A DNA stretch of 64,000 nucleotides from Mesorhizobium sp. B2-4-3 (GTDB taxonomy: Bacteria; Pseudomonadota; Alphaproteobacteria; Rhizobiales; Rhizobiaceae), in the NCBI RefSeq assembly GCF_006442815.1, contig NZ_VFVL01000019.1:1-64000 (forward strand). Direction: 5' to 3'. Positions within the stretch are counted from its first letter, which is position 1; each line of letters starts with the position of its first letter. The position numbers and the translations under genes were made by a program. Below, in pieces: positions 51,277-63,492 of the stretch. The notes beneath the pieces were generated by a model. That model searched no databases. It was not told where the DNA came from and saw only the letters and a list, made by a program, of their open reading frames with translations.

Positions 51277-51402
51277 GATATTCCCCGAGCCGGGATCAGC
51301 CGGCCGCTGATGGGTCCTTCATTGATGGTGGTCGCTTACGCGGTCCCCCTCCGGACGATCGCCCCACAGGACCGCCCCGGTTCATTCCGTCTTCCAAGTC
51401 GT

Positions 51403-51438
51403 TGTCCCAAAACCGCTGCGCACTTTTGGGCGACATGG
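51403..51438. repeat. Rhizobial intergenic palindromic repeat
   Basis: TGTCCCAAAACCGCTGCGCA followed by CTTTTGGGCGACATGG, closely matching the copy at about 5054-5090. The rest of the intergenic stretch 51277-51562 shows no gene. Confidence 0.7.
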
Positions 51439-51562
51439 AATCAGTTGATCGCCGAACATGGTTGATAATCCATTGACGGCGCTCGACAGCACCGATGATT
51501 TTGCGGAAGCAATGGCGGCAAATCGATGACATAAATCGAGCCGGAGACTCCAAAGGGCGGAA

Positions 51563-52948
51563 ATGATGCGGGCTGTCGCGAAGTTCATCAAGTGGCTGCT
51601 TGGCCTTGTGATCCTGGCGGTGGTCGCGCTCTTCGCCTGGCTTTATTTCGCCCCGCCGGAACTCATCCGCGTCGGTTCCGGCTATTCGGCCAAGATCGTC
51701 TGCTCGAACGTCTTCATCGCCGGCCGCGACGCCAAAGAGGTGCTGGCTGTCGACGTGCAGGCGCCGGGCCATCCGCTGCTCAGGCTGATGAAGGTCTCCG
51801 TCGACAAGGAGAGGGGGCTGGTTTCGGCGGGCCTGCTCTGGGTTCTCGGCAAGAGCGTCGCCGTCGAGCGCGACGGTGTCGGCTGCGCCTCGGTTCCCGA
51901 TGGTGACACCGGCAAGGCAAGGCAGACGTCGCTGCGCGCGGCGGCCTCCACGCCGGCGCAGCCGGACGCGCTTTGGCCCGACGGCGAACGGGTGGATGCT
52001 TCGCAGAACCCCGAGATCGCGAAGATCGTCGACGATGCCGCCATGGCGGGCACGGGTATGCGAGCGATCGTTGTGGTGAAAAACGGGCGCGTCGTCGCCG
52101 AGCGTTATGGCGACGGCTTTTCCGCCAAGACGCCGCTGCTCGGCTGGTCGATGACCAAGACGGTGAATGGCGCGATCGTCGGCACGCTGGTCAAGGACGG
52201 CAAGATGGCCATCGACAACAAGGGCCTGTTCAAGCCGTGGAAGGCCGATGGGCGCGCCGCCATCAGCCTTGCCGACATGATGGCGATGTCGAGCGGGCTC
52301 GAATTCAACGAGGATTATGGCGAGGTCGCCGACGTGACGCGCATGCTCTATCTCGAGCCGGACATGGCAGGCTTCGCCGAGGCCAAGCCGCTGAGTGGCG
52401 AGGTGGGAAAAGTGTTTTCCTATTCGAGCGGCACGGCTGTGATGTTGTCGCGGCTGTGGCAGGACGCGATCGGCGACAAGACGAAGGCGCTGGCATGGCC
52501 GCGCACGGCGCTGTTCGAGCCGCTCGGCATGCATAGCGCCGTTCTCGAGACCGACGAGCAAGGCACTTTCGTCGGCTCGTCCTATCTCTACGCGACGGCG
52601 CATGACTGGGCGAGGTTCGGCCAGTTCCTGATGCAGGGCGGGACCTGGAACGGCAACCAGATCCTGCCTGCCGGTTTCGTCGACTGGATGCGCGAGCCGG
52701 CGCCGGCCTCGAAAGTCTACGGCAAGGGCCAATTGTGGATCGAAGGTCCGGGCGACGAGGGAAATCCCGGCGCGGGCGTCGCTGCAGGCCTGCCCAAGGA
52801 CACCTACTGGATGGAGGGCCATGATGGCCAGACGGTGGCGATCATCCCCTCGGAGCAACTGGTCGTGGTACGGCTTGGCCTGACCCCGGCCAAGTTCGGC
52901 TATCGTCCACAGACGATGGTGGGAGCGCTGGTGAAGGCGCTGCACTAG
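51563..52948 (+). CDS. Serine beta-lactamase-like/esterase family hydrolase, membrane-anchored
   Basis: The 461-residue protein has one N-terminal membrane span (IKWLLGLVILAVVALFAWLYF) and a class C beta-lactamase/DD-peptidase-type domain: the SxxK nucleophile in GWSMTKTVNG near residue 195, YSSG, and EGHDGQTVAI as the third motif. Members include esterases and peptidases, so antibiotic resistance should not be assumed. It is the only plus-strand gene in this stretch. Confidence 0.87.
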   Translation: MMRAVAKFIKWLLGLVILAVVALFAWLYFAPPELIRVGSGYSAKIVCSNVFIAGRDAKEVLAVDVQAPGHPLLRLMKVSVDKERGLVSAGLLWVLGKSVAVERDGVGCASVPDGDTGKARQTSLRAAASTPAQPDALWPDGERVDASQNPEIAKIVDDAAMAGTGMRAIVVVKNGRVVAERYGDGFSAKTPLLGWSMTKTVNGAIVGTLVKDGKMAIDNKGLFKPWKADGRAAISLADMMAMSSGLEFNEDYGEVADVTRMLYLEPDMAGFAEAKPLSGEVGKVFSYSSGTAVMLSRLWQDAIGDKTKALAWPRTALFEPLGMHSAVLETDEQGTFVGSSYLYATAHDWARFGQFLMQGGTWNGNQILPAGFVDWMREPAPASKVYGKGQLWIEGPGDEGNPGAGVAAGLPKDTYWMEGHDGQTVAIIPSEQLVVVRLGLTPAKFGYRPQTMVGALVKALH

Positions 52949-52984
52949 CTAGAGGGATGTGATCGACAGTCGCCGCAAGCGTGC

Positions 52985-53293
52985 TTATGCGGCGGTCGGC
53001 AAAGGTTTGGCGCGGTCCACACGCGCCCGCTCATCGGGCGAGTTCATGACCTGCCAAAGATCGTTGCGGCGTTGGACGTTCAGCCAGAAATCCGGGCTGT
53101 TGCCGAACACCCGCGCCAAAATGAGTGCGGTCGCTGCCGTCACGCTGCGGCGGTCGTTGCACAATTCGTTCACGTGCTTGCGCTGGACACCCATTGCCTC
53201 GGCCAGAGCGGCTTGCGTCAAGCCAAGCGGGTGCATGAACTCCTCCGTGAGGATTTCGCCAACCGTTGCGGGCTTGCGTGCGGTCATCAACAT
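52985..53293 (-). CDS. higA: HigA-type antitoxin
   Basis: A 102-residue XRE-fold protein with TVGEILTEEFMHPLGLTQAALAEAMGVQRKHVNELCNDRRSVTA, the VapI/HigA helix-turn-helix. It follows the toxin gene by eight bases, the inverted toxin-first order typical of higBA. It should bind the palindrome before higB and repress the operon. Confidence 0.88.
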   Translation of the reverse strand: MLMTARKPATVGEILTEEFMHPLGLTQAALAEAMGVQRKHVNELCNDRRSVTAATALILARVFGNSPDFWLNVQRRNDLWQVMNSPDERARVDRAKPLPTAA

Positions 53294-53301
53294 GTCTCAC
53301 C

Positions 53302-53610
53302 TCACCTATAGCTGTGGTCGTCAAGATAGATGTCCGACGCCTCACCCCGGCCGCCATCCCAGCGGAAAACCAATCGCCATTGCTTGTTGACCCGTATGGT
53401 GACCCGTATGGAATGAAAGCCTTCGAGATTGCCGCGTAACTTTTCGAAGTGGTTGCTGGGTGGCACTCGCAAATCCTGGTCGGTAGCAGCGTCATCGATC
53501 ATCTGGAGCTTGCGGAACAAGCGGCTTTCCAGATCAGACGGAATGTTGCGGGAGTGGGTATCGTCAACGAAGAAGGCCTGCAGCCACCCATCTCTAAATC
53601 CGACGATCAT
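53302..53610 (-). CDS. higB: HigB-type toxin
   Basis: The 102-residue RelE/HigB-fold RNase has a start-proximal FRDGWLQAFFVDDTHSRNIP, then FEKLRGNLEGFHSIRVTIRVNKQWRLVFRWD and a terminal DIYLDDHSYR. It should cleave mRNA on the ribosome. I chose the ATG at 53610; the frame runs on to 53661, but that covers the promoter palindrome. Together with higA it is intact by sequence. Confidence 0.88.
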   Translation of the reverse strand: MIVGFRDGWLQAFFVDDTHSRNIPSDLESRLFRKLQMIDDAATDQDLRVPPSNHFEKLRGNLEGFHSIRVTIRVNKQWRLVFRWDGGRGEASDIYLDDHSYR

Positions 53611-53622
53611 CGCATGCTTCCA

Positions 53623-53641
53623 TGGTAGTGATAATGTACCA
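53623..53641. promoter_or_regulatory. Likely HigA operator
   Basis: TGGTAGTGATAATGTACCA is an inverted repeat with TGGTA/TACCA arms, 13 bases upstream of the higB start, as expected for HigA autorepression. Confidence 0.5.
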
Positions 53642-53703
53642 CTCCTTGGGTCATTTTGCAATCGCGCGGTCTATTGCCCGTGTCTGCTGCCGGCTGATGG
53701 GCT

Positions 53704-54381
53704 TTAAGTTGCGAAATCAGGTAGCGATCCGATCACGCCGAGCCAGGCATAGCCGCGATAAAGCGTGCGGAAACGGAAGGTTGCGCCGGTGCGCTCGGAT
53801 TCCGATTCAAGCACGTCGCGCAGAGAGGCGCGCGGCTCGACATGGAACTTCCGCAGCCAGCCGCGCAGCAAGGTTCTGAACCAGCGCGGCAGGCCCTCCT
53901 GCTGGCCGAAATCGACGAGATGCAGCGAGCCGCCGGGGGCGAGCGCGGCGAGGGCAGCCGAAACCGTCTTTTCCCAGCCTGGGATCATCGACAGCGAATA
54001 GGAGACGAAGACCCGGTCGAAGCGTTCGATGCCGAAGAGAGCCTTGGCGTCGAAATCGGTGGCATCGCCGCGCGCCAGGCTGACCTTTGCTGCTAGGCCT
54101 TCACGGCCCATCGAGGCGTTTGCCGTTTCCAGCATCTCGGCCGAGATATCGAGACCGAAGAAGCGGGCGTCCGGATAGCGGCGGGCCGCAAGCACGATGT
54201 TGCGGCCGGTGCCGCAGCCGAGCTCCAGCACGGTGCCGCCTTGCGGCACGTCCAGCCCGTCGATCAGGCGGTCGCGGCCGAGCAGGTAGTATTTGCGGGT
54301 CAGATCATAGATGTGGCGCTGCCAGCGATAGACGCCGTCCATCAGTTCGGCATGGCCGGCAGGCAGCTCCGTCGTGCTCAT
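53704..54381 (-). CDS. btaB: BtaB: diacylglyceryl-homoserine N-methyltransferase
   Basis: The 225-residue SAM-dependent methyltransferase has motif I VLELGCGTGRNIVLAARRYP and the segment HLVDFGQQEGLPRWFRTLL. It trimethylates diacylglyceryl-homoserine to the betaine lipid DGTS. It overlaps btaA by ATGA, and the pair is diagnostic. Betaine lipids replace phospholipids under phosphate starvation, in keeping with the PHO box before btaA. Confidence 0.93.
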   Translation of the reverse strand: MSTTELPAGHAELMDGVYRWQRHIYDLTRKYYLLGRDRLIDGLDVPQGGTVLELGCGTGRNIVLAARRYPDARFFGLDISAEMLETANASMGREGLAAKVSLARGDATDFDAKALFGIERFDRVFVSYSLSMIPGWEKTVSAALAALAPGGSLHLVDFGQQEGLPRWFRTLLRGWLRKFHVEPRASLRDVLESESERTGATFRFRTLYRGYAWLGVIGSLPDFAT

Positions 54382-55625
54382 GCGGCGCGCTTCACATAAA
54401 GGTGGAAGCCGCCGTAGATCGCCGAGCGGTCCTTCGCCGAGAATTCGAGCGAGGCGTCGGCCTCGTACGTCCACTGGTCGAGCAGCGAACTGGAGACGCG
54501 GCCGGGCAGCAGGCTGGGCTCGGCCGCGGTGCGGAAGATGACGCGGGCGCCGGCCGAAGCCGTGCGGGTGATCTCGGTCCACAGCGCGTTGAGCAGGTCG
54601 TCGGTCATCCAGTCCTGCGCGTCGAGCAGGACGAAGCGGTCGACGGTGCCGGCGTCCTTGGCGGCCAGGAACTTGATCAGGTTGGCGTGGTGGATGGCGA
54701 CGCGGTCGATGTTGTCGCGGATCGTCTTGTAGTTGTTCTGTTCCAGATAGGCGGGCAGCGCCGCCTCACCGGGTTGCGGATAGCGGCGGGCAAAGGCCTG
54801 CCAGGCGAAGTAATTGTTCTTGAGCGGAAAGTCGCAGGCGAGCTTTTCCAGGCGCGCCTTGAGCACGCTCGCCATCGAGCCGTCGCCGGAGGTGATCAGC
54901 GAATCGTACTGGGCCGGCGGGATGCCGAGGCCGAACAGCGAGGCTTTCCGCGAGGTCGCCCAGCGCAACAGCTTCTTGTCGAAAACGGGCGCCAGCTCCT
55001 CGTTGAAGAAACGGCGCTGCTCGCCGATGTTCTCGGCCTTCATGATGCCGGCCGGGTCGACACCGAACAGCTTGCCGACGCGATGGCCCATGGCGATGAA
55101 GAGGCCGAGCAGGCCGGTCTGGTAGAAGTTGCGGTCGAAGACCGAGATGCGGCGGCGCCCGCGCCAGTTGCGGCGCTCCCAGTAATGGCGGCTGACCGCA
55201 TCGAGATGCGGCGCGATGAAGCGATCATAGGCGTCGGAATTGTGGCTGGTGCCGGCGGCGCCGAAGAAGCGGAAGAGATCGCCCTGCGACGGCAGGTGGC
55301 GCACCGCCTCCAGCTTCATGCGGTTCAGCGCGATGTGCGCGGCATTGAGATCGACGGCATCGATCCTGGCCGGCGAGCGGGTCAGGTAGGCCAGGATGTT
55401 GCAGCCGCCCGAGGCGATTGTGACGATGCGGTGGCCGGCGCCGAGCTGCATGGCCTCCATGTCGACATCCGGGTCTTCCCAGATCTGCGGATAGACGAGG
55501 CCGGAGAACAGGAAGGCGAACAACCGCTCGGAAATGCCGTCCTTCGACAATACGCGGTTCTGGTAGACGGCCTTTCCGACTTCCTTGCCTCGGCGATAAA
55601 CGAGTTCTCCGGAAACATCCGACAT
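54378..55625 (-). CDS. btaA: BtaA: SAM:diacylglycerol 3-amino-3-carboxypropyl transferase
   Basis: The 415-residue DUF3419 protein has VYPQIWEDPDVDMEAMQL, the SAM-binding IVTIASGGCNILAYL and a second segment RFVLLDAQDWMTDDLLNALW. It moves the aminocarboxypropyl group of SAM to diacylglycerol, the first step to DGTS. It is first in the btaAB operon. The start at 55625 is the conserved MSDVSGEL; an open frame upstream to 55712 overlies the promoter. Confidence 0.93.
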   Translation of the reverse strand: MSDVSGELVYRRGKEVGKAVYQNRVLSKDGISERLFAFLFSGLVYPQIWEDPDVDMEAMQLGAGHRIVTIASGGCNILAYLTRSPARIDAVDLNAAHIALNRMKLEAVRHLPSQGDLFRFFGAAGTSHNSDAYDRFIAPHLDAVSRHYWERRNWRGRRRISVFDRNFYQTGLLGLFIAMGHRVGKLFGVDPAGIMKAENIGEQRRFFNEELAPVFDKKLLRWATSRKASLFGLGIPPAQYDSLITSGDGSMASVLKARLEKLACDFPLKNNYFAWQAFARRYPQPGEAALPAYLEQNNYKTIRDNIDRVAIHHANLIKFLAAKDAGTVDRFVLLDAQDWMTDDLLNALWTEITRTASAGARVIFRTAAEPSLLPGRVSSSLLDQWTYEADASLEFSAKDRSAIYGGFHLYVKRAA

Positions 55626-55674
55626 GGCAAGGTGATTCCCCGTTTGCGTTGGCGCAAGCGGGTAGCGCAGCGGC

Positions 55675-55692
55675 ATGACAGGCAGGTGACAG
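55675..55692 (-). promoter_or_regulatory. PHO box upstream of btaAB
   Basis: On the minus strand, CTGTCACCTGCCTGTCAT has two 7-base CTGTCAY direct repeats separated by four bases, matching the rhizobial PhoB consensus. It lies 50 bases before btaA, so the operon should switch on at low phosphate. Confidence 0.8.
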
Positions 55693-55708
55693 CCTGTTGA
55701 CGCACATC

Positions 55709-59335
<3,627 letters not shown>

Positions 59336-59511
59336 TTTGCTTATCCATCATATCTTCGAGCGTATGTTCTGTTAGTTCGGGATTTCGGCGCCAGCAATCG
59401 CAAGTTGATGTTACACATGGAAATGCAACGTTACGAAACCGGCGGGCCTGCTGATGCATTTCCCTGGCGACCGCTCACCGAAATGTGAGCGTCTGTTGAA
59501 GGAGAGATACC

Positions 59512-59724
59512 ATGAAGAAGCTCATTCTGGCGTCTATTTCGGCGCTCGCCCTGCTGGGGGTCGCGGCTTGCAGCGACAGTGGCACCGGCACCGACAATAC
59601 CACCACGCAAAGCACCAATCCGCCGGCCAACGAGCAGCCCATGAAGCCGGCTTCGCCCGACGCTCCGAAGCCTGCTGAACCGGCTCCGGCAACAAATCCG
59701 GCTCCTGCCGCGCCCGCGCAGTAA
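59512..59724 (+). CDS. Small proline-rich lipoprotein
   Basis: The 70-residue protein has a lipobox (LGVAAC, Cys20) and then a Ser/Thr-rich spacer and a Pro/Ala-rich tail (KPASPDAPKPAEPAPATNPAP) with no globular part. It starts after AAGGAGAGA, a strong site. It is probably an anchored spacer-type lipoprotein of the outer membrane. A strong terminator follows. Confidence 0.8.
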   Translation: MKKLILASISALALLGVAACSDSGTGTDNTTTQSTNPPANEQPMKPASPDAPKPAEPAPATNPAPAAPAQ

Positions 59725-59744
59725 GAGCCTGACAGACAGTATCG

Positions 59745-59775
59745 AGGAAGGCTGGCCTTGCCAGCCTTCCTTTTT
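59745..59775 (+). terminator. Rho-independent terminator
   Basis: AGGAAGGCTGG and CCAGCCTTCCT form a perfect 11-base stem around CCTTG, followed by a run of T. It ends the lipoprotein gene. Confidence 0.9.
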
Positions 59776-59858
59776 CGCCCTCGATCCCGCGCAGCGCGGG
59801 TCGCCTGCGGCATCGTCCCGGCTTGATAGAACCGCCCGGTTCGCACTATGAAGCCGGC

Positions 59859-60578
59859 ATGTCGATTTGGGACCGTCTTGGCGACTTCATCGCTCGCGTT
59901 TCGTCGTCGACGTCCTCGGGCGTCGCGGATGTCGTCGAAGCCGTGCGCACCGTGTTTTCGGGCGATCCGGACCTGCGCCGGCGCGTGGCCTTCTCCGTGG
60001 CCATGATCGCGCTCTCGGCCAAGATGGCCAAGGCCGACGGCATCGTCACCCAGGATGAGGTGCGCGCCTTCCAGGAAATCTTCGAAGTGCCGCCGAGCGA
60101 GACACGCAACGTGGCGCGGCTTTACGACATCGCCAAGCAGGACGTCGCCGGCTTCGAGATCTATGCCCAGCGCATGGCGCAACTCTGCGGGTCCGGCCAT
60201 GCCAACTGCATGATGCTGGAAGATATCCTCGACGGCCTGTTCCATATCGCCAAGGCGGATGGCCTGATTCATGAGCATGAGGGCCAGTTCCTGCATCGCA
60301 TCGCGGAGATCTTCCGGATCGACGAGGCGCATTACGAAGCGATCCTGTCGCGGCACGTCAATCTCGGCGCCGCCGACCCTTATGTCGTTCTGGGCATCGA
60401 GCGCGGCAAGCCGTTCGAGGAGATCAGGAAACGCTACCGCAAGCTCATCTCGGACAATCATCCCGACAGGCTGATCGCACGCGGCTTGCCGCAGGAATTC
60501 ATCAAGATCGCCACGACCAGGGTCGCGGCGATCAACGCCGCCTATGAGATGATCGAGCGGGGCCTCAGACACGTATGA
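59859..60578 (+). CDS. DjlA-like TerB-DnaJ co-chaperone, soluble form
   Basis: The 239-residue protein has a TerB-like helical domain (about 40-165; KMAKADGIVTQDEVRAFQEIF and HIAKADGLIHEHEGQFLHRIAEIFRI, an internal repeat) and a C-terminal J domain (about 170-235) with the HPDR form of the HPD motif. E. coli DjlA is membrane-anchored; this one lacks the N-terminal span. It is coupled by ATGA to an amidase, linking chaperone activity to cell-wall work. The start at 59859 is preferred to a TTG upstream. Confidence 0.85.
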   Translation: MSIWDRLGDFIARVSSSTSSGVADVVEAVRTVFSGDPDLRRRVAFSVAMIALSAKMAKADGIVTQDEVRAFQEIFEVPPSETRNVARLYDIAKQDVAGFEIYAQRMAQLCGSGHANCMMLEDILDGLFHIAKADGLIHEHEGQFLHRIAEIFRIDEAHYEAILSRHVNLGAADPYVVLGIERGKPFEEIRKRYRKLISDNHPDRLIARGLPQEFIKIATTRVAAINAAYEMIERGLRHV

Positions 60579-61342
60579 GCGGGTTCCTGCCCGACCAGCC
60601 TGGCGCCGAGGTCCGGGTGTCGCCGAATTTCGGTCCGCGCCGCGAGACGCTTCGACCCGACATGATCGTGCTGCATTATACCGGCATGGCAAGCGGGGCC
60701 GGCGCCGAGGCGTGGCTGTGCGATCCGGCGAGCGAAGTGTCCTCGCATTATCTCGTCCATGAGGACGGCCGCATCGTCCAGATGGTACGCGAGAGCGACC
60801 GGGCGTGGCATGCCGGCAAGAGTTCCTGGCTCGGGTGCACCGACATCAACTCCTGTTCGGTCGGCATCGAGATCGTCAACCCCGGGCATTCGCTGGGCTA
60901 CAAGGCCTTCCCGAAGCGACAGATCGATGCAGTGATCGAGTTGTGCATGGGCATCGTGAGCCGTTATTCGATCCCCGCGGCAAGGGTGCTCGCGCATTCG
61001 GACGTGGCCCCGGGCCGCAAGGTCGACCCTGGTGAGAAATTTCCGTGGAAGGCGCTGTTCGTGGCGGGCGTCGGCCACCTCGTGCCGGCGGCGCCTATGA
61101 AGCCCGGCGCCGCACTCAAGGCCGGCGATACCGGCGCCGATGTCGAGGCGCTGCAGTCGATGCTGGCGCTCTATGGCTATGGCGTCGAGATGTCGGGTAT
61201 TTACGACCGGCAGACGGAAATCGCGGTGGCGGCGTTCCAGCGGCATTTCCGGCGGCGGCTGGTGGACGGAGTGGCGGACAATTCGACGATCCGTACGCTG
61301 CAGAGGCTCCTGGCTTCCGCAAAGGCCGCTGCGACCAGATAG
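60575..61342 (+). CDS. N-acetylmuramoyl-L-alanine amidase, AmpD-like with PG-binding domain
   Basis: The 255-residue protein has an Amidase_2 fold (residues 5-160: MIVLHYTGMASGAGAEAWL with the zinc His, NSCSVGIEIVNPG with Glu, VLAHSDVAPGRKVDPG with the second His and Asp) and a C-terminal PG_binding_1 domain (GADVEALQSMLALYGYGVEMSG). No signal peptide is seen, so it is probably a cytosolic anhydro-muropeptide amidase for wall recycling. It overlaps the TerB-DnaJ gene by four bases. Confidence 0.9.
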   Translation: MSGFLPDQPGAEVRVSPNFGPRRETLRPDMIVLHYTGMASGAGAEAWLCDPASEVSSHYLVHEDGRIVQMVRESDRAWHAGKSSWLGCTDINSCSVGIEIVNPGHSLGYKAFPKRQIDAVIELCMGIVSRYSIPAARVLAHSDVAPGRKVDPGEKFPWKALFVAGVGHLVPAAPMKPGAALKAGDTGADVEALQSMLALYGYGVEMSGIYDRQTEIAVAAFQRHFRRRLVDGVADNSTIRTLQRLLASAKAAATR

Positions 61343-61527
61343 TCGCGGCAGGTCTCGTAAATTACAAACTGTTATTTAAAGTGAATTGCGCCGCCTTCAT
61401 TGCCGCCAATTCCACCGCCAAATGCCTCTCCCGCAAGTCGTTGGACGTCTAGCCTCCCGGATGCTCCGATATTGAATTGACACAACTGCGCGAAGTTCTT
61501 CGCGCGGTTCTAACAGAACAGGACTAC

Positions 61528-62229
61528 ATGCAAAAATTGACCGTTGTAGCGGCAGCTGTTGCTGCCGGAGTAATAAGCTTTGCCTTCAGTCCGGCAAACA
61601 GTTCCCCCTTAAGCCTTAGGCCAGACAACGGCCTTGCCGTCGCCCCCACGACTAAGGCTGCCCCAGCGAGCAAAGCGCCAAAGATCAAGAGAGCTCCGGC
61701 CAAGGTGCAGAAGGCCGCCGCGACCAGGGCGGCGAAATCGACGGCTAAGCGTGCCAAACGCGGCAGAAAGGCGATCGATCTCACCACGACCGCTTCTATC
61801 AACACCGGCAAGATCGGCCTGGCGGCGCCCGCCGCGGCCGGCGGCGGCCAATATTCGGCGATCGTTGCCCGCTATGCCGCAAGCTACGGCGTGCCGGTGT
61901 CGCTGGCCAAAGCCGTCATCAAGATCGAAAGCAACTACAGGCCGAACATGGTCGGCAGCGCCGGCGAGATCGGCCTCATGCAGATCAAGCCGGCCACGGC
62001 GCGCATGATGGGTTATACCGGTTCGACCAAGGGACTGTTCGATCCCGACACCAATATCAAATACGGCATGAAGTATCTTGCGATGGCGCAGGGTCTCGGC
62101 GGCGGCACCACCTGCGGCACAATCCTGAAATACAATGCCGGTCACGGCGCCAGGCGGATGAATCCGGTTTCGGCCGCCTATTGCAGCAAGGTGAAGGTGC
62201 AGATGGCGGCGCTGGGCTCGCCGGCTTAA
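61528..62229 (+). CDS. Periplasmic SLT lytic transglycosylase
   Basis: The 233-residue protein has a signal peptide (MQKLTVVAAAVAAGVISFAFS), a basic Ala/Lys-rich low-complexity linker (about 45-95) and an SLT domain with the catalytic Glu in VIKIESNYRPNMVGSAGEIGLMQIKPATARMMGY. The C-terminal part has TCGTILKYNAGHGA. I chose the ATG at 61528; the upstream TTG at 61477 would hide the signal. It cleaves murein glycan in the periplasm. Confidence 0.87.
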   Translation: MQKLTVVAAAVAAGVISFAFSPANSSPLSLRPDNGLAVAPTTKAAPASKAPKIKRAPAKVQKAAATRAAKSTAKRAKRGRKAIDLTTTASINTGKIGLAAPAAAGGGQYSAIVARYAASYGVPVSLAKAVIKIESNYRPNMVGSAGEIGLMQIKPATARMMGYTGSTKGLFDPDTNIKYGMKYLAMAQGLGGGTTCGTILKYNAGHGARRMNPVSAAYCSKVKVQMAALGSPA

Positions 62230-62318
62230 GCCGGCCTATCGAAGTGGATTTGGGCAATGCGTGTCTGCTTCATGCACGTCGTTGTCCCAACCCGCCGCGC
62301 ATCCGGGCGCTTTTTCGT

Positions 62319-62348
62319 TTGCGTTTTCGGGCGGGAATCCCTTTATAC
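62319..62348 (+). promoter_or_regulatory. rnpB promoter
   Basis: TTGCGT (62319-62324) and TTATAC (62343-62348) are 18 bases apart and end six bases before the 5' end of the RNase P RNA, in line with a housekeeping sigma-70 promoter. Confidence 0.55.
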
Positions 62349-62353
62349 GCGCT

Positions 62354-62750
62354 TGCCAGCTGGCTGGGCGGCCGCACCCGCGAGAACCGAAAGGTTGCGG
62401 GTGAGGAAAGTCCGGGCTCCATGGAGACACGGTGCCGGCTAACGGCCGGCGGGGGCGACCCCAGGGAAAGTGCCACAGAAAGCAAACCGCCGCGGCTTCG
62501 GCCACGGCAAGGGTGAAAGGGTGGGGTAAGAGCCCACCGCGCGACTGGCGACAGGAGCGGCAGGGCAAACCCCACCGGGAGCAAAACCGAATAGGGGCGG
62601 TGCGAGGGGAAACCTTCGAGGGCTGTTTCCGGCCCACCGTCCGGGTAGGTTGCGTGAGGCGCATGGCAACATGCGCCCAAGATGAATGGCCGCCACGTTC
62701 TCGCCGCGAGGCGAGGGCCATACAGAACCCGGCTTACAGGCCAGCTGGCA
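62354..62750 (+). ncRNA. rnpB: RNase P RNA (bacterial type A)
   Basis: The 5' end GCCAGCTGGC pairs with GCCAGCTGGC at the 3' end to make the closing P1 helix. The conserved universal core is present: GAGGAAAGTCCGGGCTCC near 62401, ACAGAAAGCAAACCGCC near 62475 and the 3' CATACAGAACCCGGCTTACA near 62720. The length of about 397 bases is normal for alphaproteobacteria. A T-run (62751-62755) ends transcription. The molecule matures the 5' ends of tRNAs. Confidence 0.95.
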
Positions 62751-62864
62751 TTTTTCGTAGCGATAGCTGAACGGGATCAGGAGGTTACGCCGACAGGCGA
62801 ATCTTCTGATTCATGCATTCTGCAAGACAGCCTCCGCAGCGTGGTCAAACGTATCCTTGAAGGT

Positions 62865-62883
62865 GGTGCGATTAAATCGTACC
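62865..62883. promoter_or_regulatory. Likely ParD operator
   Basis: GGTGCGATTAAATCGTACC is a 19-base palindrome with one mismatch between the arms, 26 bases upstream of the parD start. ParD antitoxins bind such sites to repress their own operon. Confidence 0.6.
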
Positions 62884-62908
62884 ATTGGGGGAAGAGCAGG
62901 AGTGCATC

Positions 62909-63193
62909 ATGGGCCAGGTCGATAAACGCAGTATCACGCTTTCGCCGGAACTGGCGGCGGCGGTCGACGATGTCGTCGCGGCTGGCGAATACGCCTCGGC
63001 CAGCGAGGTGATCCGCGATGCGCTCAGGCAATGGAAGGAGCGGCGCGATCTGTTCGGCTACAGCGTCGAGGAGTTGCGCAAGCTGGTGCAGGAGGGCATC
63101 GACAGCGGACCGGCCCTCGACGGTCCGTCGGTCATCGAACGAGCGCGTGCCAAATATCGTAAGATGGCTGAAGCCAAAGGCTTCGAAGAGTGA
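62909..63193 (+). CDS. parD: ParD-type antitoxin
   Basis: The 94-residue RHH protein reads QVDKRSITLSPELAAAVDDVVAAGEYASASEVIRDALRQWKERRD, typical of ParD/CC2985-type antitoxins, followed by an extended C-terminus that wraps the toxin. The start at 62909 follows a GGAG site; the frame upstream to 62885 is not needed. It overlaps parE by GTGA. Confidence 0.9.
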   Translation: MGQVDKRSITLSPELAAAVDDVVAAGEYASASEVIRDALRQWKERRDLFGYSVEELRKLVQEGIDSGPALDGPSVIERARAKYRKMAEAKGFEE

Positions 63194-63483
63194 GATATCG
63201 GCTGCTTCCTCAAGCGGCGGTCGATCTCGAAGATATCGGCGACTACATCGCCAGCCATAGTCCCAATGCCGCGGTTCGTTTCGTGGATGACATAGAGAGG
63301 AGGTGGAGCTTGCTCAGCCTGCATCCTTTTTCAGGTGCTCCGCGCGACGATATCGCGCCCGGTATCCGCCATCTGGGCGTTGGCGAATACCTTACCTTGT
63401 ACCGGGTCGGTCACAATGCGATCGGGATCGTCCGCGTATTAGACGGTCGGCGCAAGATCGAAGCGGATGATGTGAACCCGTGA
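63190..63483 (+). CDS. parE: ParE-type toxin, complete copy
   Basis: The 97-residue protein starts at GTG and matches ParE: YRLLPQAAVDLEDIGDYIASHSPNAAVRFVDDIERRW, HPFSGAPRDDIAPGIRHLGVGEYLTLYRV. Such toxins poison gyrase or ribosomal mRNA. The gene starts inside the antitoxin stop. Its internal part from 63225 on is repeated identically from 63877. Confidence 0.9.
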   Translation: MRYRLLPQAAVDLEDIGDYIASHSPNAAVRFVDDIERRWSLLSLHPFSGAPRDDIAPGIRHLGVGEYLTLYRVGHNAIGIVRVLDGRRKIEADDVNP

Positions 63484-63492
63484 CAGGTCTGC

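Noticed and set aside
51563..52948. Antibiotic-resistance beta-lactamase
   Set aside because: The serine-hydrolase motifs are shared by esterases and peptidases, and the membrane-anchored, 461-residue form is atypical for a resistance enzyme.
54087..55700. Long plus-strand open frame of about 537 codons opposite btaAB
   Set aside because: It is an antisense shadow of conserved, well-recognised genes in high-GC DNA; it has Arg/Ala/Gly-rich composition and no family resemblance.
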